A stretch of 64,000 bases of DNA from Curtobacterium flaccumfaciens (GTDB lineage: Bacteria; Actinomycetota; Actinomycetes; Actinomycetales; Microbacteriaceae). A program made the translations under genes and the position numbers. The DNA is taken from NCBI RefSeq assembly GCF_013359815.1, contig NZ_JABMCF010000035.1:186001-250000 (forward strand). The letters are read 5' to 3'. Of this stretch, positions 19,091 to 28,286 are shown piece by piece (the stretch's first letter is position 1; each line of letters begins with the position of its first letter). Below the pieces are notes generated by a model that was given only the letters and a program-made list of their open reading frames with translations, ran no database searches and had not been told where the DNA came from.

Positions 19091-19143
19091 ACGCACCGCG
19101 CAGCGCGACCCGGGGACCCGGCAGACGCATGAGGACGCAACGC

Positions 19144-20952
19144 ATGTCCAAGTCGCCCACCACGGCGCGCCCGTCCACCTTCCGCGCGATCGCGCGGATC
19201 TACCCCTACGTGAAGCCCTACCAGGGGCGCCTCATCGGCGGCATGGCCGCAGCGATGGGAGCCTCCCTGGTGGCGCTCGCAATCCCCTACGTGCTGCAGT
19301 GGCTCGTCGACGGTCCGCTGTCGTCGCGCGACTCGGCACAGATCTGGCCCGCCGGGCTCGGGGTGCTCGCCCTCGGTGTGCTCGAGGCGTTCTTCATCGC
19401 CTCGCGCCGCCGGCTGGTGATGCGCCCCTCGACCCGCATCGAGACCAGCATGCGCAACTCGCTCTACGCGAAGCTGCAGGACCTGCCGGTCGCGTTCCAC
19501 GACCGCTGGGAGTCCGGGCAGCTGCTCTCCCGCTCCGTGTCGGACCTGTCGCTGATCCGGCGCTGGCTGGCCTTCGGCGTCGTCCTGCTCGTCGTCAACA
19601 TCGTGACGATCGTCGTCGGCTTCGTCGTGCTGTTCACCTTCGGGTGGATCCTCGGGCTGATCTTCCTGATCGCGTCGATCCCGCTGTGGATCAACGGCCT
19701 GCTGTTCGAGCGCCGGTACTCCGCTGTCGCACGCCGCAGCCAGGACCAGGTCGGTGACCTCGCCACGAGCGTCGAGCAGTCGGTGCACGGCATCCGCGTG
19801 CTCAAGGCGTTCGGTCGCGGCGGCGCCAAGCTCGAGGAGTTCAGCGAGCAGGCCGAGGCGCTGCGCGGCACCGAGATCAAGAAGGCGAAGGCCATCGCGG
19901 GCATCTGGCTGTGGCTGCTGCTCGTGCCGGACGTCGCGTTCGCGCTGTGCCTGCTCGCCGGCATCTGGCTGGCGTCGCAGGGGCAGCTCAGCGTCGGACA
20001 GCTGTTCGCGTTCTTCGCGACGGCGACGGTGCTGCGGTTCCCGATCGAGTCGATCGGCTTCCTGCTCTCGATGACGTTCGACACCCGCACGGCGGTCGAC
20101 CGCTTCTTCGAGGTCATGGACTCCGAGAACACCATCACGGACCCGGAGCACCCGAAGACGATCGCGGAGCCGCACGGTGCCCTGTCGTTCAACGGCGTGC
20201 ACTTCCGGTACCAGGACTCCGCACCGCAGTACCCGGACCTGATCAACGGCGTCGAACTCCAGCTGCAGCCGGGCGAGACCATGGCGCTCGTCGGGCTCAC
20301 CGGCTGCGGCAAGACGACGCTGCTCTCGCTCGTGCCGCGCCTGTACGACGTGACCGGCGGTTCGGTGACGATCGACGGGGTCGACATCCGCGACCTCACC
20401 CGCGAAGAGCTGCGCCGGCACGTCGGCGTCGCCTTCGAGGACGCCACCCTGTTCTCGTCGACCGTGCGTGAGAACGTGCTGCTCGGTCGACCGGACGTGC
20501 AGGGTGCCGAGGCCGAGGCGCTCATGCGCGAGGCGCTCGACATCGCGCAGGCGTCCTTCGTGGACGACCTGCCCGACGGCGTCGACACCCGGGTCGGTGA
20601 AGAGGGGCTGTCGCTGTCCGGTGGGCAGCGCCAGCGCCTGGCACTCGCCCGCGCGATCGCCGCGCGGCCGTCGGTGCTGGTGCTCGACGACCCGCTGTCG
20701 GCGCTCGACGTCGACACCGAGGCGCGGGTCGAGGCGGGCCTGCGACGTGTGCTCGCCGACACCACGTCGCTCATCGTGGCGCACCGTCCGTCGACGGTGA
20801 CGCTGGCCGACCGGGTCGCCCTGATGGAGAACGGCGTCGTCACGGCCGTCGGGACCCACCACGACCTGATGGCCACCAACGAGCACTACCGCTACGTCAT
20901 CTCGTCGCTCGACGACGACGACGCGACCGCACGACAGGAGGCGATGGCATGA
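19144..20952 (+). CDS. ABC exporter half-transporter A (degenerate Walker B)
   Basis: 602 residues from the ATG at 19144, with GAGGA ten bases before it. Residues about 1-320 are the six-helix exporter domain; the rest is the nucleotide-binding domain. Walker A GLTGCGKT is at 384-391, the signature LSGGQ at 491-495, Walker [13 protein letters not shown] and the H-loop His547. The catalytic Glu after Walker B is Asp516, as in the non-hydrolysing half of heterodimeric exporters (TM287, TmrA, BmrC types). It overlaps the partner gene by four bases. Substrate could be drugs, lipids or peptides. Confidence 0.93.
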   Translation: MSKSPTTARPSTFRAIARIYPYVKPYQGRLIGGMAAAMGASLVALAIPYVLQWLVDGPLSSRDSAQIWPAGLGVLALGVLEAFFIASRRRLVMRPSTRIETSMRNSLYAKLQDLPVAFHDRWESGQLLSRSVSDLSLIRRWLAFGVVLLVVNIVTIVVGFVVLFTFGWILGLIFLIASIPLWINGLLFERRYSAVARRSQDQVGDLATSVEQSVHGIRVLKAFGRGGAKLEEFSEQAEALRGTEIKKAKAIAGIWLWLLLVPDVAFALCLLAGIWLASQGQLSVGQLFAFFATATVLRFPIESIGFLLSMTFDTRTAVDRFFEVMDSENTITDPEHPKTIAEPHGALSFNGVHFRYQDSAPQYPDLINGVELQLQPGETMALVGLTGCGKTTLLSLVPRLYDVTGGSVTIDGVDIRDLTREELRRHVGVAFEDATLFSSTVRENVLLGRPDVQGAEAEALMREALDIAQASFVDDLPDGVDTRVGEEGLSLSGGQRQRLALARAIAARPSVLVLDDPLSALDVDTEARVEAGLRRVLADTTSLIVAHRPSTVTLADRVALMENGVVTAVGTHHDLMATNEHYRYVISSLDDDDATARQEAMA

Positions 20953-22853
20953 GCCAGCAGACCGACCAGAACCTGCCGGGAGGAACGGCGTCCGTCCCGC
21001 AGGAAGCTCCGGACGAGCAGTCTGCCGCCCCCGTCACCGCCTCGATCACCACCATGGGCGTGCGCGGCGAGGAGCGTGAGGACTTCACGAAGGCCGAGAG
21101 CAAGCGCCTGCGGCGCCGGTCCCTCGCCCTGCTCGGGTCCCTCGCCGCACCGCTGAAGCTCCGGCTGGTGCTGCTCGGCATCGTGGTCGTGGTCTCGACC
21201 GCCGGCACCGTCGCGGGTCCGGCGCTCATCGCGTGGGGCATCGACAACGCCCTGCCCGCGGTGATGGACCAGAACGACTGGGTGCCGGCGTTCGGCGTCG
21301 TCGCGACGTACATCGTCGTGGCCGTCCTCGGTGCGGTGCTCACCGCCTGGTACACGGTGCTCGCGGCACGGATCAGCCAGGCGATCCTGTTCGACCTGCG
21401 CAAGCGGGTGTTCCTGCACACGCAGCGGCTCTCGCTCGAGTTCCACGAGACCTACACGTCCGGCCGGATCATCTCGCGCCAGACGAGTGACCTCGACTCG
21501 ATCCGCGAGCTGCTCGACTCCGGGTTGAACCAGCTCATCCAGGGCGTGCTGTACATGGCGTTCACCGCTGTGGCCCTGGTGCTGCTCGACCCGACGTCGG
21601 GGCTCGTGCTCGCGGTGTCGCTCGTGCCGCTCTGGTTCCTGATCCGCTGGTTCCAGACGAACTCGCAGACGCTGTTCCGCTCCACCCGTGTCACCTCTGC
21701 GCGCGTCATCGTGCACTTCGTCGAGACGATGACGGGCATCCGCGCGGTGCAGGCGTTCCGCAAGGAGTCCCGCAACCGTGACGAGTACGGCGGCTACGTC
21801 GAGGACTACCGGGTGGCGAACACGAAGGTGTTCAACCTGTTCGGGACCTTCGACCCCGTGCTCGTGCTCATCGGCAACGCCACGCTCGCCGCGGTCGTCA
21901 TCGTCGGTGGCTTCCGGATCGTCGGCGGGACGCTCGAGGTCGGTGCCCTGCTCGCGGTCGCGCTGTACGCCAAGCGCTTCTTCGACCCGGCGCAGGAACT
22001 CGCGATGTTCTACAACGGGTACCAGTCGGCGTCGGCGGCGATGGAGAAGATCTCCGGTGTCCTCGAGGAACGGCCGAGCGTGCCGGACCCCGTGAAGCCC
22101 ACCCGTCTGGCGGACGCCACCGGGAAGATGGACTTCGACGACGTCGTCTTCGCCTACAACAAGGGCAAGGTCGTGCTGCCGGAGTTCGACCTGCACATCC
22201 CGTCGGGGCAGACCATCGCCCTCGTCGGGTCCACCGGTGCCGGCAAGTCGACGCTCGCCAAGCTCATGGCGCGCTTCTACGACCCGACCCAGGGCTCGGT
22301 CAAGCTCGACGGTGTGGACCTGCGCGACCTCGACACGAAGGACATGCGTCGCGCGATCGTCATGGTCACGCAGGAGGCCTACCTGTTCTCCGGCACCGTC
22401 GCGGACAACATCGCGCTCGGCAAGCCCGGTGCGTCGCGTGAGGAGATCGAGGCGTCGGCCAAGGCCGTCGGCGCGCACGAGTTCATCATGGCGCTGCCCG
22501 ACGGGTACGACACCGACGTGAACAAGCGCGGTGGCCGTGTCTCGGCGGGTCAGCGGCAGCTGCTCTCGTTCGCGCGGGCGTTCATCGCGGACCCGAAGGT
22601 GCTCATCCTCGACGAGGCCACGGCGTCGCTCGACATCCCCTCGGAGCGACTCGTGCAGGAGGGCCTGGAGACCCTGCTCGCCGACCGCACCGCGGTGATC
22701 ATCGCGCACCGGCTGTCCACCGTCGCGATCGCCCACCGGGTGCTCGTGATGGAGCACGGCCGGATCGTCGAGGACGGCACCCCCGCCGACCTCATCGCCG
22801 GCACCGGGCGGTTCGCCCAGCTGCACGCGGCCTGGCGCGACTCGCTCGTCTAG
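20949..22853 (+). CDS. ABC exporter half-transporter B (catalytic half)
   Basis: 634 residues, coupled by ATGA overlap to half A. There is a variable N-terminus of about 50 residues, then six membrane helices, then an ATPase domain. Walker A GSTGAGKS is at 427-434, Walker [13 protein letters not shown] has the catalytic Glu556, and the H-loop IIAHRLSTV is intact. Its signature is VSAGQ (531-535) instead of LSGGQ. So the complete ATP site is built from this Walker A/B plus half A's LSGGQ, and the second site is degenerate. This is the classic asymmetric heterodimer; the pair acts in the membrane as an exporter. Confidence 0.93.
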   Translation: MSQQTDQNLPGGTASVPQEAPDEQSAAPVTASITTMGVRGEEREDFTKAESKRLRRRSLALLGSLAAPLKLRLVLLGIVVVVSTAGTVAGPALIAWGIDNALPAVMDQNDWVPAFGVVATYIVVAVLGAVLTAWYTVLAARISQAILFDLRKRVFLHTQRLSLEFHETYTSGRIISRQTSDLDSIRELLDSGLNQLIQGVLYMAFTAVALVLLDPTSGLVLAVSLVPLWFLIRWFQTNSQTLFRSTRVTSARVIVHFVETMTGIRAVQAFRKESRNRDEYGGYVEDYRVANTKVFNLFGTFDPVLVLIGNATLAAVVIVGGFRIVGGTLEVGALLAVALYAKRFFDPAQELAMFYNGYQSASAAMEKISGVLEERPSVPDPVKPTRLADATGKMDFDDVVFAYNKGKVVLPEFDLHIPSGQTIALVGSTGAGKSTLAKLMARFYDPTQGSVKLDGVDLRDLDTKDMRRAIVMVTQEAYLFSGTVADNIALGKPGASREEIEASAKAVGAHEFIMALPDGYDTDVNKRGGRVSAGQRQLLSFARAFIADPKVLILDEATASLDIPSERLVQEGLETLLADRTAVIIAHRLSTVAIAHRVLVMEHGRIVEDGTPADLIAGTGRFAQLHAAWRDSLV

Positions 22854-22861
22854 GCCCCGGT

Positions 22862-22918
22862 CGGGCTGCACCACGTGGTTGGCTTGCTCCATGAGCAACG
22901 ACAGCGTGGTGCAGCCCG
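22862..22918 (+). promoter_or_regulatory. Nested inverted repeat enclosing a start codon
   Basis: CGGGCTGCACCACG at 22862-22875 pairs perfectly with CGTGGTGCAGCCCG at 22905-22918. Inside it, TTGCTC and GAGCAA (22884-22898) pair around CAT. The ATG of the DUF805 gene at 22891 straddles that inner loop. It may terminate the exporter operon, control translation of the next gene, or both. Confidence 0.55.
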
Positions 22919-23319
22919 GCGGCGTCGCCCTGCACGACCCCTTCTACGGTGCCCCCTTCACCGAGGCCGTCCGACGGTTCTGGCGGAAGTACACCGTGTT
23001 CACCGGACGGGCATCGCGCGCCGAGTTCTGGTGGTGGTGGCTGACGTCGTTCGCGATCGGGCTCGTGCTGCAGCTCGTGCCGCAGGTGTTCACGCCGGAC
23101 ACCCCGGTGCTCGAGAACCCCGTCGGCTCCTACCTGTTCATGCTGTGGGTGCTCGCGACGCTCATCGGCTCCCTCGCGCTCGGCGCCCGACGGCTGCACG
23201 ACGCGAACCTGTCCGGCTTCTGGCAGTTCCTGCACGTGCTGCCGGGCCTCGGCTCGCTCATCGTGTACGTGCTGTGCCTGCTGCCCGCGAACCCGAAGGG
23301 TGCGCGCTTCGACCGCTGA
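22891..23319 (+). CDS. DUF805 family membrane protein
   Basis: 142 residues from the ATG at 22891. Family signature: FWRKYTVFTGRASRAEFWWWWL near residue 28, a long helix pair (FAIGLVLQLVPQVF and YLFMLWVLATLIGSLALGARRLHD), then GFWQFLHVLPGLGSLIVYVLCLLPANPKG. This is the usual yhaH/DUF805 length with three to four membrane helices. The function is unknown. A start 12 bases upstream (TTG) is possible. The gene lies behind an unusual hairpin; a related gene is at 36780. Confidence 0.9.
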   Translation: MSNDSVVQPGGVALHDPFYGAPFTEAVRRFWRKYTVFTGRASRAEFWWWWLTSFAIGLVLQLVPQVFTPDTPVLENPVGSYLFMLWVLATLIGSLALGARRLHDANLSGFWQFLHVLPGLGSLIVYVLCLLPANPKGARFDR

Positions 23320-23369
23320 CGGTGCACCCTGGCGGTGCACCCTGGCGGGCCGACCTGCGCGGCCGGGGA

Positions 23370-23708
23370 TCAGAACGGGTCGTCCGCGTCCGTGGCGGGT
23401 GACCAGCGGGCACGACGCATGTCGAGCCTCCAGGCCGTCGTCCCCTGCACGAGCGGCGTCCCCTCGACGCGGTAGTGCTCGAGTGCTCGGGCCTCGTGGT
23501 GGAGCGGCGGGTGCCCACCCGCGCGCACCACGCGCCACCACGGTAGGTCGGCGCCCTCGTGCGCCATCACCTTGCCGACGGCACGCGATGCCCGCGACCC
23601 GAGGGCTGCGGCGACGTCGCCGTACGTCATGACGTGACCCGGCGGGATCATCCGCACAACCTCGGCGACGGCGGCGCCGAAGTCGACAGCGGCATCGTCG
23701 GAGGGCAC
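23370..23708 (-). CDS. Alkyltransferase-like (ATL) DNA-binding protein
   Basis: 112 residues from the GTG at 23708, 14 bases after the upstream gene's stop. It matches the O6-alkylguanine transferase DNA-binding domain: VRMIPPGHVMTYGDVAA, SRASRAVGKVMA, then DLPWWRVVRAGG. The methyl-accepting Cys of PCHRV is replaced by Trp (PWWRV), as in ATL proteins. ATLs bind alkylated guanine and hand it to nucleotide excision repair without removing the alkyl group. It shares a transcript with a GNAT acetyltransferase. Confidence 0.88.
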   Translation of the reverse strand: MPSDDAAVDFGAAVAEVVRMIPPGHVMTYGDVAAALGSRASRAVGKVMAHEGADLPWWRVVRAGGHPPLHHEARALEHYRVEGTPLVQGTTAWRLDMRRARWSPATDADDPF

Positions 23709-23722
23709 GTCGTCGGAGCGCG

Positions 23723-24178
23723 CTAGAGCGTCAGGACCGCGAAGTGGTCGCCGTACTGGGTCTCGCGCACGACCTCGAAGCCCACGGCGCGGAAGAACGC
23801 CTCGGGGCTGTCGTCGCCGCCCGGCTCGTACACGACCGTCAGCCGCTCGAACCCACGGCTGCGTGCCTCGTCCGCCAGACCGTGCACGGCGAAGCGACCG
23901 ACGCCCCGGCCCTGCGCGCTCGCCGCCACGTTGACGCGCCAGATGCAGCTGCGCAGCTCTTCCTGCGCGTTGTCGGCGTCGAACGAACCGATGATCAGGC
24001 CGAGGACCTCGTCGTCGTCGAGGACGACACGGGTCCACGCGGAGCTCGGCTTGACGTCGGACTCGGCGACCCCGTAGGTGGTCGGCTGCACGAACTGTTC
24101 CTGGCCCGGCTTGAGCGTCAGGGAGTTGGCCGCGGCAGCGGTCTTCGCGGAGAGTTCTTCCAGGCGCAGGTCGGACAT
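23723..24178 (-). CDS. GNAT N-acetyltransferase
   Basis: 151 residues. The acetyl-CoA loop is ASAQGRGVGRFAVHGL, and the C-terminal EAFFRAVGFEVVRE strand is typical. The N-terminal LRLEELSAKTAAAANSLTLKPGQEQFV resembles spermidine/diamine acetyltransferases (BltD/PaiA type), so a polyamine substrate is possible but not shown. A TAGCCT box six bases before the ATG, with no ribosome site, indicates a leaderless transcript. It is the first gene of a two-gene unit with the ATL protein. Confidence 0.85.
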   Translation of the reverse strand: MSDLRLEELSAKTAAAANSLTLKPGQEQFVQPTTYGVAESDVKPSSAWTRVVLDDDEVLGLIIGSFDADNAQEELRSCIWRVNVAASAQGRGVGRFAVHGLADEARSRGFERLTVVYEPGGDDSPEAFFRAVGFEVVRETQYGDHFAVLTL

Positions 24179-24184
24179 GCGGCC

Positions 24185-24190
24185 AGGCTA
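24185..24190 (-). promoter_or_regulatory. -10 box of a leaderless transcript (GNAT gene)
   Basis: On the minus strand TAGCCT ends six bases before the ATG at 24178. Confidence 0.5.
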
Positions 24191-24282
24191 ACGGTGCAGA
24201 CCCTGCGGAAGCCAGTGACGACGGCAGACCGAGACCGCACCGTTGCCGCGGCGGAACCGGGCGGCCGACCGGCGTGTGGTGC

Positions 24283-25032
24283 TCACGGCATGACGTCACC
24301 CGAGTTCGGGCCGAGCGTCTGCCCGGTGTACAGGTCACCCGCTGGCGACGACGCGAGCAGCAGCGCGGTCGGAGCGACCTCGGCGGGGACCCCGAAACGT
24401 CCGATCGGGAGCTCGGCGGCCTTGTCCGTCCGCCACTGCGCCGTCATCCGGTCCGTCATCGGGGACACGATCGGGCCGGGTGCGATCGCGTTGACGAGCA
24501 CGCCTCGTCCGCTCCACTCGATCGCGGCGCTCTTCGTCAGCGCGATGACGCCGGCCTTCGCGGCCGCGTAGTGCGCGACCTCGGAGCCGCCCTTGATCGC
24601 CAGCTGGGAGGCGAGGTTGATGATGCGCCCGTGCCCGTCGCGGAGCATCCGCCGACCGACTGCTCGCATCACCAGGAAGACCCCGGTCAGGTCGATCGCC
24701 ATGACGCGCGCCCAGTCCGCCGTGGTGAGCTCCTCGAGCGGTGCCTGCGTGAGCACGCCGGCGGCGTTCACCAGGACCTGGATCCCGCCGGACTCCTCGT
24801 CGACCGATGCCACGGCGGCCTCGACCCCGTCCTCGTCCGTGACGTCGAGCACGATGGTCCGGACGCCCAGCCGCTCGGCGAGGCCCGCCAGGCCGTCGGC
24901 GTCGAGGTCCGCGGCGACGACCCGCGCTCCGGCGGCGACGAAGGTCTCCACGATCGCGAGACCGATGCCGCTCGCGCCACCCGTCACCAGGGCGGTCGTC
25001 CCGGCGAGGTCGAACACCGTCCCGTCGGGCAT
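24283..25032 (-). CDS. Short-chain dehydrogenase/reductase
   Basis: 249 residues from the ATG overlapping the upstream SDR stop (ATGA). Classical SDR: TGGASGIG cofactor loop, DLDADGL acidic residue favouring NAD, NAAGV, the catalytic Ser (NLASQ) and YAAAK. It probably oxidises a secondary alcohol or reduces a ketone in the pathway encoded by this operon. It is the last gene of a six-gene run with near-complete start/stop overlap. Substrate unknown. Confidence 0.9.
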   Translation of the reverse strand: MPDGTVFDLAGTTALVTGGASGIGLAIVETFVAAGARVVAADLDADGLAGLAERLGVRTIVLDVTDEDGVEAAVASVDEESGGIQVLVNAAGVLTQAPLEELTTADWARVMAIDLTGVFLVMRAVGRRMLRDGHGRIINLASQLAIKGGSEVAHYAAAKAGVIALTKSAAIEWSGRGVLVNAIAPGPIVSPMTDRMTAQWRTDKAAELPIGRFGVPAEVAPTALLLASSPAGDLYTGQTLGPNSGDVMP

Positions 25033-25829
25033 CAGTCGGCCATCAGGATGGTCAGGCCGCCGTCGACGACGAGTTCCTGCCCGGTGACGTAGCGCGCCTC
25101 GTGGCTGAGCAGGAACCGGATGGCCGCGGCGGCTTCGTCGGCGTGGCCGACACGACCCCACGGGATCCGCGCACCCGCGGCGGCGAGGCCCGCCGGACCG
25201 AGCGAGTTCTGCGCGTCCGAGGACTGCGGGGTCTCGATGAGCCCCGGGACGATGGTGTTCACCCGGATCCCGCGCGGTGCCAGCTCGGCTGCCGCACTCC
25301 GGGCGAGGCCGATCACCGCCGCCTTGCACGCGGCGTAGTGGCTGTGTGCGACCCAGCCGTACACGCCGCCCGCGATCGAGGAGACGGCCACCATCGACCC
25401 GCCCCGGTCGAGGTGCCGGGCACCGGCCCGGAGCGTGCGCATCACACCGTGCAGGTCCACCTGCAGGATGTCGTCCCACGCCGCGTCGGTCATGGTGTCG
25501 AGCGGCTGCCGACGGAGGACCCCCGCTCCCGCCACCACGTGGTCGACGCGACCCCAGCGGTCGACGGCCGCCTGGAACACGGCGTCGACGTCCTCGGTGC
25601 TGCGGACGTCCGCGGTGACCGTCAGCGCACTGCCCCCGGCCGCCTCGACGGCGTCGACGACGGGTGCGGGATCGTGCGGGTCACCCGCGAACACGGGGAT
25701 GACGATGTTCGCGCCGTACTCGGCGAGCTGCACCGCGAGGGCCGCGCCGATCCCGCTCGCGGCGCCGGTGATGACGACCACGCTCCCCGAGAACTCGGAG
25801 TACACGCCGGTCGGTGTCGTGGCGCTCAA
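25032..25829 (-). CDS. Short-chain dehydrogenase/reductase
   Basis: 265 residues if the TTG at 25829 is the start; it overlaps the transporter stop as TTGA. A GTG at 25805 (beginning VYSEFSG) is the alternative and would give 257 residues. Motifs: TGAASGIG near residue 20, GAGVL, SSIAGG and YAACK, with the typical SDR C-terminus GQELVVDGG. Both neighbours overlap it by four bases. It is probably a dehydrogenase of the same catabolic route; substrate unknown. Confidence 0.88.
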   Translation of the reverse strand: MSATTPTGVYSEFSGSVVVITGAASGIGAALAVQLAEYGANIVIPVFAGDPHDPAPVVDAVEAAGGSALTVTADVRSTEDVDAVFQAAVDRWGRVDHVVAGAGVLRRQPLDTMTDAAWDDILQVDLHGVMRTLRAGARHLDRGGSMVAVSSIAGGVYGWVAHSHYAACKAAVIGLARSAAAELAPRGIRVNTIVPGLIETPQSSDAQNSLGPAGLAAAGARIPWGRVGHADEAAAAIRFLLSHEARYVTGQELVVDGGLTILMAD

Positions 25830-27175
25830 TGGTCGATCACCGCCACGCGCTTCGTCCCGAGCATGATCAGACCGGAGAGGACCATGCCGCCCGCACCGAC
25901 GATGAGGGCGGCCGGGCCGAGCCCGATGCTCCCGGCGACGAGGGCCGTCAGCACAGCCGAGCCGATGATGGTGCCGGGCTGTCCCATCGCGGTGACGAAC
26001 GCGGACCCGGTGGCGCGGCAGCTCGAGTCGAAGCACTCCGCCTGCAGGAAGAGCAGCGACGCGTACGGTCCGAGCAGGAAGAACAGCGTCAGCATGTACG
26101 TGACCAGGACGTAGCCGAAGTCGTCCGGACCGAGCACGAAGAGGGTCCAGCAGACACCCGCGAGCACCCAGCCCACGACGATCGTGGTCTTGCGGCCGAT
26201 GATGTCGCCGAGCCAGCCGTGGAACAGGTAGCCGGCGGCGCCGACCACGTTCGACAGCACGATGATGAGCAGCGACATGCTCGCGTCGACACCCTTGACG
26301 CCCTCGAGCATCGTCGTCCCGAGCACGCTCGTGGTGGTGATGCCGAAGTAGTTCACGATCCACGCGATCGAGAGCACGACGGTGTTGCGTGCGTACCGTC
26401 GGCCGAAGATCGCCCGCAGCGGGTTCGGACCCTCGTCGACGATGCCGAAGCGGGCGGCGACCTCGGTGGCTTCCTCGGTGCGACCGGACTTCCGCAGCTG
26501 CCGCAGGTACGTGTTCAGACGGTGCTGCGGCGTCTCCTTGATGCCCTTGCGCAGGAACAGCACGAACAGCGCCGGAACGGTGGCGATGAGGAACGCGAGC
26601 CGCCAGGACTCCTGTCCGAAGAGCCCGTTGATGCCGGCGATGAACGCGGCGGCGAGGAGCGCACCGATCGGCCACCCGGTCTGGACGAGGCTGTAGAAGA
26701 AGCCGCGACGCTTCTTGACGCCCTCGAGCTCGGTGAGCGCGAAGACCTCGTTGAGGTAGGTGGAGTTGACCGACTGCTCGGCCATCCCGAAGCCGCTCAG
26801 GGCCCGGAAGCCGACGAGCGAGGCGACCCCCGTCGACGCCGCCGTCAGCAGCGACGACAGGGCCGCGCCGCCGATCGTGATCATCATGCCGCGGCGCCGG
26901 CCGAGTCGGTCCACGAACAGACCGACGAGGACGACGACGACGAAGACACCGACGCTCACGAGGGTGTTCGCCAGCAGGGCGGTCTGTTCGTTCCACCCGA
27001 AGTCCTCGGCGATGCGGGGGAGGAGCGTGCCGAACATGATGAAGTCGTAGACGGCGAGGGTCCAGGCGAAGAACGCCAGGGTCGCGCCGCGCTTGGTCTC
27101 CTTCGGCCCGATCGTCGGGAACGTCCCGGTGGCGAGCTCGAGGTCCTCGGGCTCGTGGATGGTCGTGGTGGACAT
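25826..27175 (-). CDS. MFS transporter, metabolite:H+ symporter type
   Basis: 449 residues from the ATG at 27175 behind GAGAGGAAG. Twelve membrane helices are predicted. The signature loop between helices 2 and 3 is DRLGRRRGMM, and the matching loop in the second half is GDIIGRKTT. A long central loop contains ETPQHRLNTYLRQLRKSG. It resembles sugar- or aromatic-acid-type symporters, and probably imports the substrate handled by the surrounding enzymes. It is in an operon between the asparaginase homologue and two SDR genes. Confidence 0.88.
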   Translation of the reverse strand: MSTTTIHEPEDLELATGTFPTIGPKETKRGATLAFFAWTLAVYDFIMFGTLLPRIAEDFGWNEQTALLANTLVSVGVFVVVVLVGLFVDRLGRRRGMMITIGGAALSSLLTAASTGVASLVGFRALSGFGMAEQSVNSTYLNEVFALTELEGVKKRRGFFYSLVQTGWPIGALLAAAFIAGINGLFGQESWRLAFLIATVPALFVLFLRKGIKETPQHRLNTYLRQLRKSGRTEEATEVAARFGIVDEGPNPLRAIFGRRYARNTVVLSIAWIVNYFGITTTSVLGTTMLEGVKGVDASMSLLIIVLSNVVGAAGYLFHGWLGDIIGRKTTIVVGWVLAGVCWTLFVLGPDDFGYVLVTYMLTLFFLLGPYASLLFLQAECFDSSCRATGSAFVTAMGQPGTIIGSAVLTALVAGSIGLGPAALIVGAGGMVLSGLIMLGTKRVAVIDH

Positions 27176-27257
27176 GGTCTTCCTCTCGGTACGGCGGTGC
27201 GGCGCTGCGACGGTGTCGCGGCGCGGGCTGACGGGCGGAGGCGGAGCGTCGGTGCGG

Positions 27258-28286
27258 TCAGGGGTGGCCGGTCGGGGGAGAGCCCCGGCCGTGGGCGGCG
27301 AACGCCGCGTGGATGCGGTCGTCCGGGGCGTCGAGGGCGAGCAGCGCGGCCAGCAGGAGACGCGCCTTGAGGCCGTCGAGGTTGCCGGCGGGGACGAGTC
27401 CGGCGCCGAGCAGGTCGATCTCGCCGCCCGCGAAGCCGTACGTCGTCGTGAGCGTCGCACCGGCGCCGGTCCGCGACGCCAGCACGACCGGCATCTGCGC
27501 GGCGAGGGCGCGGACGGCGTCGACCGTGCGCTCGGCGACGTGCCCGCCGCCGAAGCCCTCGATGACCGCGCCGCGGTACCCGAGTCCGTCCAGGGTCGAC
27601 AGGACCCGGCCGTCGTCGGCGAGGGTGACCCGGTGCAGGGCCACCGGAGGCAGCGGTGCGACGCGTGTGGTGAGCGCGGGCGCTCGGGACGCCGGAGCGT
27701 GGAAGACGGGCGAGCCCTCGGTGACCCGTCCGAGCGGACCGGAACCCGGTGAGGCGAAGGCACCGGTCGACGAGGTGTGCGTCTTGCGGACCGTCCCGGC
27801 GGCGTGCACCTCGTCGTCGAGCACGACGAGGACGCCACGTCCCACTGCTGCCGGTGCCGCGGCCACGCACACGGCCGCCAACAGGTTCGCCGGGCCGTCC
27901 GCACCGGGCGAGGAGGCGTGGCGCATCGCTCCGGTCACCACGAGGGGCTCGGGGCGGTCCCAGGCGAGGTCGAGCAGGTACGCGGTCTCCTCGATGGTGT
28001 CCGTGCCCTGCGACAGCACGACGCCCGAGGCTCCGGAGCCGACGGCGTCCCGAGCGGCGTCGAGCGCCCGCTGCACGTCGTCGAAGTCGAGCGAGGGCGA
28101 GGGCACCATGCCGAGCTGGCGGGCCTCGACCCGTGCGACCTGCGCGATGGCCGGCACGCCGGCGAGGAGGTCGCGGGCTGCGATCCGCGGAACGGCGCCG
28201 CAGTCGCGCGGATCGCCCGAGGTGGCGCTCGCGATGGTCCCGCCGAGGGCGAGGTACACGATCCGGGGGAGCGTGGGGTCCGTCAC
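27258..28286 (-). CDS. Asparaginase/glutaminase-family amidohydrolase
   Basis: 342 residues from a GTG that overlaps the upstream stop as GTGA. Both catalytic threonines are in place: GGTIAS (Thr17) and SQGTDTIEET (Thr95-Asp96). VVTGAMR and GADGPANL complete the site. Type I/II asparaginases release ammonia from Asn or Gln, but the operon context (next to a deacetylase/imidase-family enzyme) suits hydrolysis of another half-amide. There is no signal peptide, so it is cytoplasmic. Confidence 0.87.
   Translation of the reverse strand: MTDPTLPRIVYLALGGTIASATSGDPRDCGAVPRIAARDLLAGVPAIAQVARVEARQLGMVPSPSLDFDDVQRALDAARDAVGSGASGVVLSQGTDTIEETAYLLDLAWDRPEPLVVTGAMRHASSPGADGPANLLAAVCVAAAPAAVGRGVLVVLDDEVHAAGTVRKTHTSSTGAFASPGSGPLGRVTEGSPVFHAPASRAPALTTRVAPLPPVALHRVTLADDGRVLSTLDGLGYRGAVIEGFGGGHVAERTVDAVRALAAQMPVVLASRTGAGATLTTTYGFAGGEIDLLGAGLVPAGNLDGLKARLLLAALLALDAPDDRIHAAFAAHGRGSPPTGHP

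Noticed and set aside
18955..19143. An N-terminal extension of ABC half-transporter A through the AGCA repeat
   Set aside because: The extension would be disordered KQQASS-type sequence, there is a proper ribosome site before the ATG at 19144, and exporter homologues begin near there.
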